This document shows, piece by piece, positions 16,747 through 25,111 of a DNA stretch of 64,000 nucleotides. Under the pieces are notes generated by a model. It searched no databases. It had not been told where the DNA came from and saw only the letters and a list, made by a program, of their open reading frames with translations. Origin of the DNA: Lachnospiraceae bacterium (lineage in GTDB: Bacteria; Bacillota; Clostridia; Lachnospirales; Lachnospiraceae). The position numbers were made by a program, and so were the translations under genes. Every line of letters starts with the position of its first letter. The stretch's first letter is position 1. The stretch covers positions 1 to 64,000 of the forward strand of contig JAFYYN010000105.1 of the NCBI GenBank assembly GCA_017557525.1, written 5' to 3'.

Positions 16747-17940
16747 TTATTTCACGGGCGGGTCAAAGGCGTTAAGCTTTCTGTTGGCATAATCATATGC
16801 ATAACATCTTTCACTGTAGAAATCAAAGAAGAAGCAGTATCCGCCGGCAATGTTAAGCCACTTGTAATTTCCGTCAAGTATCTTGACCTCTTCATTACTT
16901 TCCCTGTCCAGCATATATATGGCGCTGTCGTCCTTTTCATCGCAGTTGTAGAACAGGTATCTCCCGTCAGAAGTAATATTATACCATGAACACAGATGTT
17001 TTACAATATTCTTTCTTTCATTATCCTCATAATCGGCAAGATAGATGTTATATCCGTTCTGAGGAGATATGTAAAATATGCCCTCTTCCATAGCTATAGG
17101 GAGGTATGCCTCAGTTTCAACCGCTATGTTCTGATTTCCGTTTGAGTTCAGATAATGTACGTTTTTCTCACTGAGTTTTCCTGCATAATACAGCCTGCCG
17201 TCAAATACCGACACTACCTGAGTATCATCATTAAGTATTTCCTGGTCGTTTTCCTTGTCTATATCTATCCTGTGAAGTGACAGCTTGCTGTCTTCTGCAA
17301 TCTGGTAATAAAGCTTGTTATCATAAAGGAGTAAGCTTCCGCTGGGCTTTTTCGATATCATCTGCAGATTGGAGCCGTTTTTTCTGACTCTGAAAACACC
17401 TGTGCTGTATAATACAAACGGGTTTTTATCTGCTTTTTTCTTCATGTTGTTCTGTCTTACATAGAAAACATAATTTTCATCCACATTGATATAGCGGGCA
17501 TAGTCATCATACAGCTTTTTGTAATCTCCGAACTGCAGATTCATGGAATACAGCGTATAGTCATCATTGGGGTTGCTGAAGTATATCCTGCCGCTGTTTT
17601 CGCAGAACAGACCGCCGTTATAAAGATTCCCCGCAGTATTTCCTATAGTACCGGCTGCACTTTTATATACCTTATTTGTAAGATAACTGTATAGCAGTAT
17701 CCCCGCCCCTATCAGTAATATCAGGAATATAGCCAGTGCAGGTCTGAAACCCTTTCGCTTTGTTTTTTTCGTAACTATCGGTGTCCCGGTTTCATTTACA
17801 TTTTCTTTGGCGTCATTTAACCCTTTCCTGCCGGCTCTTAAGACATAGTTGGTACCCGCATTTCCCGAGGCGGTCCCGGAAGTTTTTTCAGGCTTATCTT
17901 TTTTATTTTCAATCAGCTTTCTTCTCTGTTCATCTGTCAT
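16747..17940 (-). CDS. Membrane-anchored beta-propeller-like protein (DUF5050 type)
   Basis: 397 residues from the chosen ATG. A basic, disordered cytoplasmic N-terminus (about 1-70) precedes one membrane helix (ALAIFLILLIGAGILLYSYL, about 70-90) and an extracellular domain of repeated Y/F-Y strands such as GGLFCENSGRIYFSNPNDD, YVFYVRQ, LYYQIAEDS and GIFYISPQNGYNIY. This is the pattern of DUF5050 six-bladed propeller-like domains found in clostridial surface proteins. The start at 17940 has AAGGAGGT six bases upstream; the upstream TTG-initiated extension lies within that ribosome site and is rejected. The function is unknown. Confidence 0.85.
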   Translation of the reverse strand: MTDEQRRKLIENKKDKPEKTSGTASGNAGTNYVLRAGRKGLNDAKENVNETGTPIVTKKTKRKGFRPALAIFLILLIGAGILLYSYLTNKVYKSAAGTIGNTAGNLYNGGLFCENSGRIYFSNPNDDYTLYSMNLQFGDYKKLYDDYARYINVDENYVFYVRQNNMKKKADKNPFVLYSTGVFRVRKNGSNLQMISKKPSGSLLLYDNKLYYQIAEDSKLSLHRIDIDKENDQEILNDDTQVVSVFDGRLYYAGKLSEKNVHYLNSNGNQNIAVETEAYLPIAMEEGIFYISPQNGYNIYLADYEDNERKNIVKHLCSWYNITSDGRYLFYNCDEKDDSAIYMLDRESNEEVKILDGNYKWLNIAGGYCFFFDFYSERCYAYDYANRKLNAFDPPVK

Positions 17941-18057
17941 GGCGGGACCTCCTTTCACCAAATATGGATATCACGCGTATAGTCTCATCGTCTCCCATAA
18001 TGAATTATATCAAAAAATCAAGTCTTTTACAACCGTTATTGCAATTATTTTTGTTAC

Positions 18058-18086
18058 TTGACATAGTTAAGACATATCTATATTAT
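18058..18086 (+). promoter_or_regulatory. Promoter of the LD-carboxypeptidase gene
   Basis: TTGACA (18058-18063), 17 bases, TATTAT (18081-18086). The -10 overlaps an in-frame ATG at 18085, which therefore cannot be the start of translation. Transcription should begin near 18093, leaving a leader of about 105 nt. Confidence 0.8.
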
Positions 18087-18139
18087 GATAACTAGTGACA
18101 TTGAAAAACAGGAACAAAAATTTACAATCTTTGTTCTTA

Positions 18140-18183
18140 CGGTATGTAATGCAGGCACACATACCGGGAATCACCAAGCCTGC
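18140..18183 (+). ncRNA. 5' UTR pseudoknot candidate, copy 4 (LD-carboxypeptidase)
   Basis: Helix a: CGGTATGT (18140-18147) with ACATACCG (18159-18166), 8 perfect pairs. Helix b: GCAGGC (18151-18156) with GCCTGC (18178-18183). The order a-b-a'-b' with 3-, 2- and 11-base connections fits an H-type pseudoknot. It ends 15 bases before the ATG at 18199. Confidence 0.65.
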
Positions 18184-18198
18184 GACAAGGCAATGAAA

Positions 18199-19290
18199 AT
18201 GAGATATCCCGATTTTTTGAAAGCAAACGGTAAAATAGGTTTTATAGCACCCTCTTTCGGATGCGCCTCTTTAGAGCCATATCATTCAAGATTTAAATCC
18301 GCTCTTTCGTATTTTGAATCCCTTGGGTATTCAACAATTACAGGTCCGAATGTTTATCTTGATGACGGTATTGGCAAGAGCACAGACCCCGAAAAATGCG
18401 GCGCAGAGATAAATGATTTTTTCGCAAATGACAAGAGCGACATAATCATCTCTGTCGGCGGCGGAGAAACCATGTGCGAGGATCTGGATTTTGTGGATTT
18501 TGATGCTATTGCAGCGGCTAAGCCTAAGTGGTTTCTCGGGTATTCCGATAATACAAATTTAACATTTACTTTACCGACTTTATGTGATACTGCGGCTGTT
18601 TATGGCCCTTGTGCCTCTTCCTTTGGTATGAGGCCTTTACACCCTTATCTTACCGATGCATTTGATTTTCTCTGTGGAAAAAAGCTTGAATTTAAGAACT
18701 ATGACAAATGGGAAATCGAGGGAAAAGCCAGTGAGGAAATACCATTGGCTACGGTTAACGTCACTGAGCCTTTTGCGCTGTCGGCCCTATATAATAATAT
18801 TTTTTATTATGCAGATGCCAAAAGCATTCCGGACAATTTTAAAAGTATGCCTATCGACAAAGTAAAATTCAATTTTTCAGGCAGGCTGCTCGGTGGATGC
18901 CTGGATCTGCTGACGATACTCTGCGGCACTAAATACGATAAAGTCAAAGATTTTAATGAACGGTATGCCGATGACGGAGTTATATGGTTTATAGAGTCCT
19001 GTGACCTTAATTCACTGTCTATATTAAGGAGCTTATGGCAGTTGGAGAATACCGGCTGGTTTGATAATGCAAAGGGTTTCCTCATAGGACGGCCCCTGCA
19101 TTATAATGAGAAATATTTTGGAATTGACTGCCGCGAAGCGACTGTACGTATCTTAAAGAAACACAATGTACCGATAATCCTTGATATCGATTTAGGACAC
19201 CTGCCTCCGCAAATGCCGATAATTTCGGGTGCAATGGGTGAAGTAAATGTGGTTGGGAATTCCATTTCGATATGTTATTCCATGTGTTAA
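18199..19290 (+). CDS. Muramoyltetrapeptide (LD-)carboxypeptidase-like protein, S66 family
   Basis: 363 residues from the chosen start. S66 peptidases (LdcA, MccF) cleave the terminal D-Ala of cytoplasmic muropeptide tetrapeptides, or act on related amide bonds. Seen: the start MRYPDFLKANGKIGFIAPS, the ISVGGGETMCED block, the nucleophile region FLGYSDNTNL (Ser of G-Y-S-D), a Glu in WFIESCDLNS, and the catalytic His region DIDLGHLPPQMPI. The start at 18199 is preferred because the -10 covers the upstream ATG, because the family begins here, and because AAGG lies 8 bases ahead. Absence of a signal peptide implies a cytoplasmic recycling role. Confidence 0.88.
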   Translation: MRYPDFLKANGKIGFIAPSFGCASLEPYHSRFKSALSYFESLGYSTITGPNVYLDDGIGKSTDPEKCGAEINDFFANDKSDIIISVGGGETMCEDLDFVDFDAIAAAKPKWFLGYSDNTNLTFTLPTLCDTAAVYGPCASSFGMRPLHPYLTDAFDFLCGKKLEFKNYDKWEIEGKASEEIPLATVNVTEPFALSALYNNIFYYADAKSIPDNFKSMPIDKVKFNFSGRLLGGCLDLLTILCGTKYDKVKDFNERYADDGVIWFIESCDLNSLSILRSLWQLENTGWFDNAKGFLIGRPLHYNEKYFGIDCREATVRILKKHNVPIILDIDLGHLPPQMPIISGAMGEVNVVGNSISICYSMC

Positions 19291-19297
19291 AACCTAC

Positions 19298-19342
19298 AAA
19301 ACAACTGCGTCATAGCTTCACGAACTATGACGCAGTTGTTTT
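19298..19342. terminator. Bidirectional terminator, LD-carboxypeptidase / GH5
   Basis: A perfect 15-bp stem (19301-19315 with 19325-19339) with a 9-base loop, TTTTTT on the plus side and an A-rich flank on the other. It abuts the stop codon of the converging GH5 gene. Confidence 0.92.
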
Positions 19343-20374
19343 TTAAAGATATTTCAATAATTCATCTCTTACGCTGTCAAGCCTTGAGTCGGAGATACCG
19401 AAATCCATCCTCCTGTAAGACCACGCTGCACGGCCGATATTGTATTTCGTAAATACTTCGTTTATGGTCTTAAACCATTCGATTACATCCTTGTTTTCTG
19501 CAAGCTCGATAACACCGTATTCTCCGCAGTAAAGAGGCGCATTGTTCTTTTCTGCCGCATCTATAGCACTCTTAAACTGCTCTTCAAAATAGGTGCTGTC
19601 GATCATATCATCCTCTGAACCGGGTACAAAGAAATCCCTAACCCAGTTCTCACTTATAGGACGGCAGGCATCCTTGTACTGCTTATAAGTCATCTTAAAC
19701 GGCAGGCGCAGATCATGTGGCATTACATCGATCCAAGGCGCGCCTTGATGAGTGAAAATAAGAGGCTCGTAGCAGTGGAAATTATAAACGATATTCTCAT
19801 CATACGGAGGATCAAGGTCCTTTACTGCCGATACATGATTGTTCCAGTAGCTGCCAACAAGTATCTTTACCTTGGGTGCTTTTCTCCTGATCCTCTCTAT
19901 TGTACGTCTGATGATATCATTCCATGTTTTGATATAAGCCTGATCGGTTACTTCATTTAATAACTCAAAAGCTACTCTCTCACCGATATTTCCGTATTTC
20001 TCTGCGAATATCTCCCACATCCTGATAAAGCGCTCCTGATATGCAGGGTTCTCAAAGAAACCGTTTTCCCCATCGTGACGGTCAAATGAAAAGCCGTAGG
20101 TTTTATGAATGTCAAGGATCATATTGATCCCGTATTTGCCACACCACTCAATTGCCTTATCTATATATCCATAGCCTTTTTCAATATAGTTTCCGGCGTC
20201 ATCCTGTATAAGATTATAGTCCACAGGTACTCTGACATGATCAAGTCCCCATTCGCTGATGGTCTTTATATCAGCTTCCTTTATAAAGCTGTCATAGTGA
20301 TCATATGTATGCCTGCACTGTGATAGCCATCCGCCTAAGTTGATACCCTTCTTGTAACCTTCCCAATCTCTCAT
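19343..20374 (-). CDS. Glycoside hydrolase family 5, cytoplasmic
   Basis: 343 residues, a single (beta/alpha)8 GH5 domain. Seen: KKGINLGGWLSQ at the start, DHVRVPVDY on strand 2, the acid/base Glu in FELLNEVTD, the substrate His/Tyr in YNFHCYEPLIFTHQG, and the nucleophile Glu in YCGEYGVIE, then AAWSYRRMDFGI. There is no signal peptide, so it acts inside the cell on imported oligosaccharides, most likely beta-glucan or related fragments; the exact subfamily and substrate are not readable. AGGAGGAG precedes the ATG. Followed on the same strand by no further gene; upstream is a HAD phosphatase start 29 bases away. Confidence 0.9.
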   Translation of the reverse strand: MRDWEGYKKGINLGGWLSQCRHTYDHYDSFIKEADIKTISEWGLDHVRVPVDYNLIQDDAGNYIEKGYGYIDKAIEWCGKYGINMILDIHKTYGFSFDRHDGENGFFENPAYQERFIRMWEIFAEKYGNIGERVAFELLNEVTDQAYIKTWNDIIRRTIERIRRKAPKVKILVGSYWNNHVSAVKDLDPPYDENIVYNFHCYEPLIFTHQGAPWIDVMPHDLRLPFKMTYKQYKDACRPISENWVRDFFVPGSEDDMIDSTYFEEQFKSAIDAAEKNNAPLYCGEYGVIELAENKDVIEWFKTINEVFTKYNIGRAAWSYRRMDFGISDSRLDSVRDELLKYL

Positions 20375-20402
20375 ACACTCCTCCTGTACAAAATTTATTT
20401 GC

Positions 20403-21056
20403 TTACAGTAATTCAGATACAGCCTTCAAATCCGGTAAAATCTTCCAGGCCTTATCCCTCATTTCGTCGTCCGGCTGGATTATATCCGGTACCATGATCG
20501 GTCTCATACCTGCCCCGTATGCTGCCCTGATACCATTATAGGAATCCTCGATAACTATGGTCTCATCAGGTTTGCCTCCGAGTCTTTCACAGCTCATAAG
20601 GAATATCTCCGGGTCGGGCTTGCCTTTTTTAAACATGCCGCCGCCAATAATATCATCAAAGTACCCTATAAGCTTTGTATCTGTCAGCTGGGGTTTTACT
20701 CTTTCTACCGGTGTAGACGATGCTAATCCCAGCTTATAACCCTTTTTCTTTAAATCTGCAAGGCATTCTGCAGCATAATATTTTAACGGCATACCCTGTT
20801 CTTCAACATATTTGTCAAAGACAACGAGCGACTCCCTGCGGAATTTCTCCCCATTTAATTGTGGTGAAGCTATGTACCTGTCTAATACGCTGATTATGTT
20901 GGAATCAGGTGTGCCGATACATTCGGCAAAGGCCTGCATTATATCCTTAATCCCGTATTTTAAAGCCAGATCCAGCCATACCCTTTTGTCCAGGTTTTCG
21001 GAATCAAACAGGACGCCGTCCATGTCAAATATTATTGTTTTTATATTATCATACAT
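20403..21056 (-). CDS. HAD superfamily hydrolase, beta-phosphoglucomutase-like
   Basis: 217 residues. Motif I DMDGVLFDSE (nucleophile and acid Asp), motif II LASSTPV, motif III KGKPDPEIF and motif IV IEDSYNGIRAA, with a helical cap of the C1 type between motifs I and II. This is the phosphatase/phosphoglucomutase subgroup (beta-PGM, PgmB, YvdM-like). It is probably co-transcribed with the downstream GH5 gene, which suggests sugar phosphate handling, but the substrate cannot be assigned. The ribosome site is weak (AGGGAAAG, far upstream). Confidence 0.88.
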   Translation of the reverse strand: MYDNIKTIIFDMDGVLFDSENLDKRVWLDLALKYGIKDIMQAFAECIGTPDSNIISVLDRYIASPQLNGEKFRRESLVVFDKYVEEQGMPLKYYAAECLADLKKKGYKLGLASSTPVERVKPQLTDTKLIGYFDDIIGGGMFKKGKPDPEIFLMSCERLGGKPDETIVIEDSYNGIRAAYGAGMRPIMVPDIIQPDDEMRDKAWKILPDLKAVSELL

Positions 21057-21120
21057 TTTTTCGATTTTCTTTCCCTGTTAATATACTATATTGTCTTATT
21101 ATAATTATATTCCGGTATTA

Positions 21121-21170
21121 ACACCTCATCCGGCACTTCGTGCCACCTTCCTCTGAAATGTAAAGGCTTA
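21121..21170 (-). repeat. Dispersed two-hairpin repeat, copy 2
   Basis: On the minus strand: a degenerate first hairpin, second hairpin GGCAC-GAA-GTGCC, then GGATGAGGTGT. It lies between rlmH and the HAD gene, 65 bases before the HAD start. Confidence 0.75.
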
Positions 21171-21218
21171 GAGATTTTATTTGTTGTTTGTGGCATAGCC
21201 CATTGGAAATGAGAAATT

Positions 21219-21698
21219 TCATTTATGGTACGGCTCGTTTGAAATAATGCGGTAGGACCTGTATATCTGCTCCAGCAGGATCACTCTCATTAACTGGTGT
21301 GGGAAGGTCATGTCTGAAAAGCTCAGGTGCATGTCACATTTCCCAAGTACTGACTCAGAAAGCCCCAGCGAACCTCCTATTACAAAACCTATATGACCAA
21401 CACCTTTATTGCCTAGCTCCTCTATTTTTGAAGCCAGGCCTTCGGAAGTAAGCTTCTTTCCCTTTATTGCCAGAGCAATATAATATGCTCCGTCCTTAAA
21501 TTTTGAAAGGAGTCTTTCGCCTTCTTTTTCCTTTATCTTCTGCTCTATTGCCTCACCTGCTCCGTCCGGAGTTTTCTCGTCCTGGACTTCGATTATCTCT
21601 AATGTACAGTACCTCGACAGGCGCTTTGAATATTCGGCTATCGCGTCAGAGAAGAATTTTTCTTTTATTTTACCTACACAGAGTACTGATATCCTCAA
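21219..21698 (-). CDS. rlmH: 23S rRNA (pseudouridine1915-N3)-methyltransferase
   Basis: 159 residues, the family length. A SPOUT methyltransferase that methylates pseudouridine 1915 in helix 69 of 23S rRNA. Seen: start with VLCVGKIKEKFF, middle YIALAIKGKKLTSEGLA, the SAM-site knot HIGFVIGGSLGLSESVL and the C-terminal LSFSDMTFPHQLMRVILLEQ, then RSYRIISNEPYHK. The start codon is TTG at 21698. Its ribosome site, GAGGTG with a 6-base spacer, is the conserved end of the dispersed repeat at 21704-21752. Confidence 0.97.
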   Translation of the reverse strand: MRISVLCVGKIKEKFFSDAIAEYSKRLSRYCTLEIIEVQDEKTPDGAGEAIEQKIKEKEGERLLSKFKDGAYYIALAIKGKKLTSEGLASKIEELGNKGVGHIGFVIGGSLGLSESVLGKCDMHLSFSDMTFPHQLMRVILLEQIYRSYRIISNEPYHK

Positions 21699-21703
21699 AA
21701 CTT

Positions 21704-21752
21704 ACACCTCATCCACCGCTAACGCGGTCCCCCTTCCCCTCAAGGGGAAGGC
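21704..21752 (-). repeat. Dispersed two-hairpin repeat, copy 3 (supplies the rlmH ribosome site)
   Basis: Minus strand: hairpin one CCTTCCCC-TTGA-GGGGAAGG, hairpin two CCGC-GTTA-GCGG, then GGATGAGGTGT. A further perfect 10-bp hairpin (21760-21781) precedes it. The terminal GAGGTG is six bases before the rlmH TTG. Confidence 0.85.
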
Positions 21753-21823
21753 ATCATATGTCGAATGCTTTAGCATTCGACTCTAATGCTATGCATATCG
21801 ATATATCCCCTAAAAGTGAACTC

Positions 21824-23167
21824 TCAGTCCTTTGCTGCAGTCTTAGGATTCTGTGTTACACGGCATTTGCGGATCATCTTATTCTTTACTTCAAGGATGC
21901 TTATATTATAAGGTCCATATGTTACATTCTCGCGTTCGCCGTCACTTGGGATCCTATCCAAGAGACTGATGATAAGACCGTTAACCGTGTCAAAATTCTC
22001 TAAATCGCTTTCTTTAATCTCAATGCCAGTTTCTTCCGTCACTTCTCTTAAATCAGCCTCGCCTCTTAAGATATATGAGCCGTCCTTGGCCTTTATTATC
22101 ATCTGTTCCTCATTGTCAAACTCGTCCTCGATATCGCCTACGATTTCCTCTAAGATATCCTCCATGGCTACGATACCGGCAGTCTGACCGTATTCGTCGA
22201 TGACTATGGCCATGTGGTTTTTCTTAGCCTGCATCTGGTTAAAAAGCTCGTCAATGGTCATGGTGTCAGGTACAAAAAACGGCTTTCTGGCTATGTCCTT
22301 TAATGTTTTCTGCTTATAATCACCTGATGCATAGCACTTTGCCACATCCTTTAAGTGGAGCACCCCTATGATGTTATCAATATCATCGGTATAAAGAGGA
22401 TATCGGGAAAAAGCCTCGCCGGCCATAAAGCCCATAGCCTCCTCGATATTCATATTTGAATCCACACCTACAATCTTTGTACGGTGGGTCATAATGTCCT
22501 TGGTCTGTTTCTCATCAAATGAAATAATATTTGAGATCATTTCGGCTTCATCGTCATCGATAACGCCCTGTTCCTGACCTTCATTAACTATGGAAATTAT
22601 CTCTTCCTCGGTTACATTTTCTTCGAGATCCTTAAGCTTTATGCCAAAAGGCAAAAGTATCAGGGCACAGCAGCCTTCAAGAAGTAAACTAAGGGGTTTT
22701 AAAAGATATGTGATAAATTTCATAAACCCGAAGGTTTTAAAGAAAATGCTCTCGGTATTCCTGTTTCCAAGCCTGTCCGGCAAGATATAAGTCAGTAAAG
22801 TAACAAGGAATATAAGTGCAAGTGCCAAGAGAATACAAACAATAAGCCTTACAACAAAATCATCGGTCTCCGACAGATTTGTCATAATGCTGCGTAACGG
22901 TCCTAATGAGAAAAGCATGCCGATGACGATCCACGCTATACCTCTTATCAGCCAGCATGCATTATAAAAGTGATTTTCGTTTTTATCTATAAACTTTAGA
23001 GCTTTGACTGCCTTTTCTTTCTCGCTGCTTTCCTCCTCAGCCTCGCTCTTGTTTTTCAGTTCATTTTGACTTACGTGTTCAAATGTTGATTTTACAAGGG
23101 CTACCAAAAAATCGAATATAATTATCAGAACTATAATGATTATCGCCGCCCACGTGTCTATGTCCAT
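21824..23167 (-). CDS. CNNM/CorC-family membrane protein with CBS domains
   Basis: 447 residues: about four membrane segments forming the DUF21/CNNM domain (residues 1-200), then a paired CBS domain (about 215-345, with MTHRTKIVGVD and VIDEYGQTAGIVAMEDILEE) and a C-terminal CorC_HlyC domain (about 355-435, DGSYILRGEADLREV and FDTVNGLIISLLDRIP). Family members (YhdP, YqhB, TlyC/HlyC) are linked to Mg2+ or Co2+ export or magnesium homeostasis. The ATG at 23167 has no Shine-Dalgarno-like sequence; instead a pseudoknot candidate ends 14 bases upstream. rlmH follows downstream. Confidence 0.9.
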   Translation of the reverse strand: MDIDTWAAIIIIVLIIIFDFLVALVKSTFEHVSQNELKNKSEAEEESSEKEKAVKALKFIDKNENHFYNACWLIRGIAWIVIGMLFSLGPLRSIMTNLSETDDFVVRLIVCILLALALIFLVTLLTYILPDRLGNRNTESIFFKTFGFMKFITYLLKPLSLLLEGCCALILLPFGIKLKDLEENVTEEEIISIVNEGQEQGVIDDDEAEMISNIISFDEKQTKDIMTHRTKIVGVDSNMNIEEAMGFMAGEAFSRYPLYTDDIDNIIGVLHLKDVAKCYASGDYKQKTLKDIARKPFFVPDTMTIDELFNQMQAKKNHMAIVIDEYGQTAGIVAMEDILEEIVGDIEDEFDNEEQMIIKAKDGSYILRGEADLREVTEETGIEIKESDLENFDTVNGLIISLLDRIPSDGERENVTYGPYNISILEVKNKMIRKCRVTQNPKTAAKD

Positions 23168-23181
23168 ATCTTATATCTTCT

Positions 23182-23225
23182 GCAGGCATGCTTACACACC
23201 GGTGACATGCCTGCTTTTGTCACCG
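23182..23225 (-). ncRNA. 5' UTR pseudoknot candidate, copy 1 (CBS membrane protein)
   Basis: Minus strand order: CGGTGAC (23219-23225), AAAA, GCAGGCAT (23207-23214), GTCACCG (23200-23206), ten bases, ATGCCTGC (23182-23189). Helix a has 7 pairs and helix b has 8. It ends 14 bases before the ATG at 23167. Confidence 0.65.
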
Positions 23226-23275
23226 CCGGAAGTTTGAAGTTCTTTCAAACTAAACTGTCATGCTCATAAAAATAT

Positions 23276-24757
23276 TTACCCTTGTTTCATGGAAACTGCC
23301 AGCTCGTTTAAGTGCTCAACTATCTTTGTCATCTCGTTAACAGTTGCTCTGTTTCTGACGCTTGACTCGTAGGTTTCCTTTGAATGTGCCGAAACCTCTT
23401 CCATGATCGCTGAAATATTCTGTACGGCATCAATAATATTCTTATTTGCTTCAGCAAGATTTGTAACAGACTCGGACAAACCACCTGTACTGTCTTCAAT
23501 ATCCTTTGAATCCGTCTTTATGATATCAAGGCTCTTTACTGTTTCAATAGTTGCATCGTGCTGTCTGCGGCTGCCCTCGATAAATGCCTTGATAGCCTTA
23601 TCCACATCAAGCAGCTTCTGGTCGATACCGGAAATCAGTTCGTTTATATCGCCGGTAGCGTTCTGCGTCTGATTTGCCAGATTGGAAATCTCTGTTGCTA
23701 CAACCGAGAACCCGCGTCCAGCTTCACCTGCACGGGCAGCCTCGATACTTGCATTAAGTGCCAGAAGGGAAGTCTGATCTGCAACGTTATTGATCAGATC
23801 AACTATGCTCTGCATCTGCCTTGTACTGTTTTCAAGCTCCAACAGTTCCTTGGCAGCATCACTTGAATATTTGTCGGAAGCCGCAACCTCTTTCTCCAGA
23901 TTATCCATATTAATGGCTCCAAGACCGATTGCCCTGCCTGTCTCGGTTACACTGTCCAAAATAGCCTGCGCATGCTTTGTTACATCGTCCAGTCTATTCT
24001 GGATTTCACCTGTCATAACAATCTGCGTCTGTATGGAATCTGAAGTAACACTGGTACCGGTGCTTACCTCCTCCATGGAATAGCAGGTCCTGTCCATAGC
24101 CTGATTTAGCTGCTTCATTTTGGAATTCATCTGCTCGATACCTAGTGTAATCTCTGTGGAAACAGAAAGCACTTTTTCCAGGAGCTGTGCCGCATTATTC
24201 TTTTCTGCCTTGATACTTTCAAGTTTTTCATCATTGAGCATACCGCCCATGATAGCAACAAAGATATTGAACAGACCGCATAACAATAACAGGAACAGCT
24301 GGATTTCCGCAGTTACTATGTCCTCTTTCGACAGACCGTACATAAATGCAAAGAATACCACCGAGCCTACATTAATAATATTATAGGTAATTGCCGTAGT
24401 TATGGCAAAACGGCGGTCTGCGTATGCATTTAAGGCTATCATGATAACAAGTGCATATGTAAATACAAGATCGTTATTGGCCGTAAACAGCATAAATGCC
24501 CACGGCAGTGCAAAACCGAAAAGGATAAGATATTTAATGACATCTACATACCTTTTGGTCAGATGCAGGAAAAGCACTACCGCTCCGGGTATCCACAAGC
24601 TGGAAAATACCGTAAAGAAATACGGGAATGTACGGTTTCCCTTAATTGCTTCAATAAGGTAAGCGCCTGTAATAACCGATATTGTGATAATGTAACACGA
24701 TATAGCCGCCCTGTTTCTTCTTACAGCTTCTGTCATCCTAGTCTTATTTTTTGACAT
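23276..24757 (-). CDS. Methyl-accepting chemotaxis protein with polytopic membrane sensor
   Basis: 493 residues. The N-terminal 190 residues hold about six hydrophobic helices with short loops rather than the usual two helices flanking a ligand-binding domain, and no HAMP domain is obvious. A coiled coil follows, and the highly conserved signalling hairpin is intact: [20 protein letters not shown] then [20 protein letters not shown]. Gln/Glu pairs suited to methylation flank it. The start at 24757 has AAGGAG six bases upstream, whereas an upstream in-frame ATG has none. It should feed the CheA/CheW complex encoded at 50350-52952. Confidence 0.93.
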   Translation of the reverse strand: MSKNKTRMTEAVRRNRAAISCYIITISVITGAYLIEAIKGNRTFPYFFTVFSSLWIPGAVVLFLHLTKRYVDVIKYLILFGFALPWAFMLFTANNDLVFTYALVIMIALNAYADRRFAITTAITYNIINVGSVVFFAFMYGLSKEDIVTAEIQLFLLLLCGLFNIFVAIMGGMLNDEKLESIKAEKNNAAQLLEKVLSVSTEITLGIEQMNSKMKQLNQAMDRTCYSMEEVSTGTSVTSDSIQTQIVMTGEIQNRLDDVTKHAQAILDSVTETGRAIGLGAINMDNLEKEVAASDKYSSDAAKELLELENSTRQMQSIVDLINNVADQTSLLALNASIEAARAGEAGRGFSVVATEISNLANQTQNATGDINELISGIDQKLLDVDKAIKAFIEGSRRQHDATIETVKSLDIIKTDSKDIEDSTGGLSESVTNLAEANKNIIDAVQNISAIMEEVSAHSKETYESSVRNRATVNEMTKIVEHLNELAVSMKQG

Positions 24758-24832
24758 TGTTTGCTCCTTATGATTCTGCTTGATCTTAAAGTCTATATCT
24801 TTCAATGTTTTGTCTAAAATCTATTATCTTAC

Positions 24833-24860
24833 ATTATACCAAATTTGAGCTAAAAATCAA
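24833..24860 (-). promoter_or_regulatory. Probable promoter of the chemoreceptor gene
   Basis: TATAAT (24833-24838) preceded by TGG (extended -10), with TTGATT (24855-24860) at 16 bases. I looked for a sigma-28 motif; GCCGATTT near 24895 lacks a matching TAAA box. The rest of 24861-24980 is AT-rich with a loose TTTGAGC/GCTCAAA dyad and no gene. Confidence 0.55.
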
Positions 24861-24981
24861 ACTATATTTCGTTATTTCATGATGTTTTTGCTCAAAATCG
24901 GCAAAATACATATCAGCAATATACTATCAGTAACAACACACTACCAATGTGTAAACATTCCTGTGACATGATAAGAAATAT

Positions 24982-25020
24982 AAAAAGAGCATATATCCAC
25001 ATGGGAAATATGCCCTTTTA
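24982..25020 (-). terminator. Terminator of asd
   Basis: A stem AAAAGGGCATAT / ATATGCTCTTTT (one mismatch) with a loop of about 14 bases, followed on the minus strand by TTTTTATA. It lies about 90 bases after the asd stop; nothing else is seen in 25021-25111. Confidence 0.75.
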
Positions 25021-25111
25021 CAGTCTTAAACATTGCAACGGTTAAACTATTATAAAAACGAGGAACTTAATATTCTCTTAAAATATCATTAGTATTTACA
25101 AGCTTTAATCA

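Noticed and set aside
24885..24900. GCCGATTT considered as a sigma-28 -10 for the chemoreceptor
   Set aside because: No TAAA box at the required distance and the match to GCCGATAA is incomplete; a sigma-A promoter closer to the gene is better.
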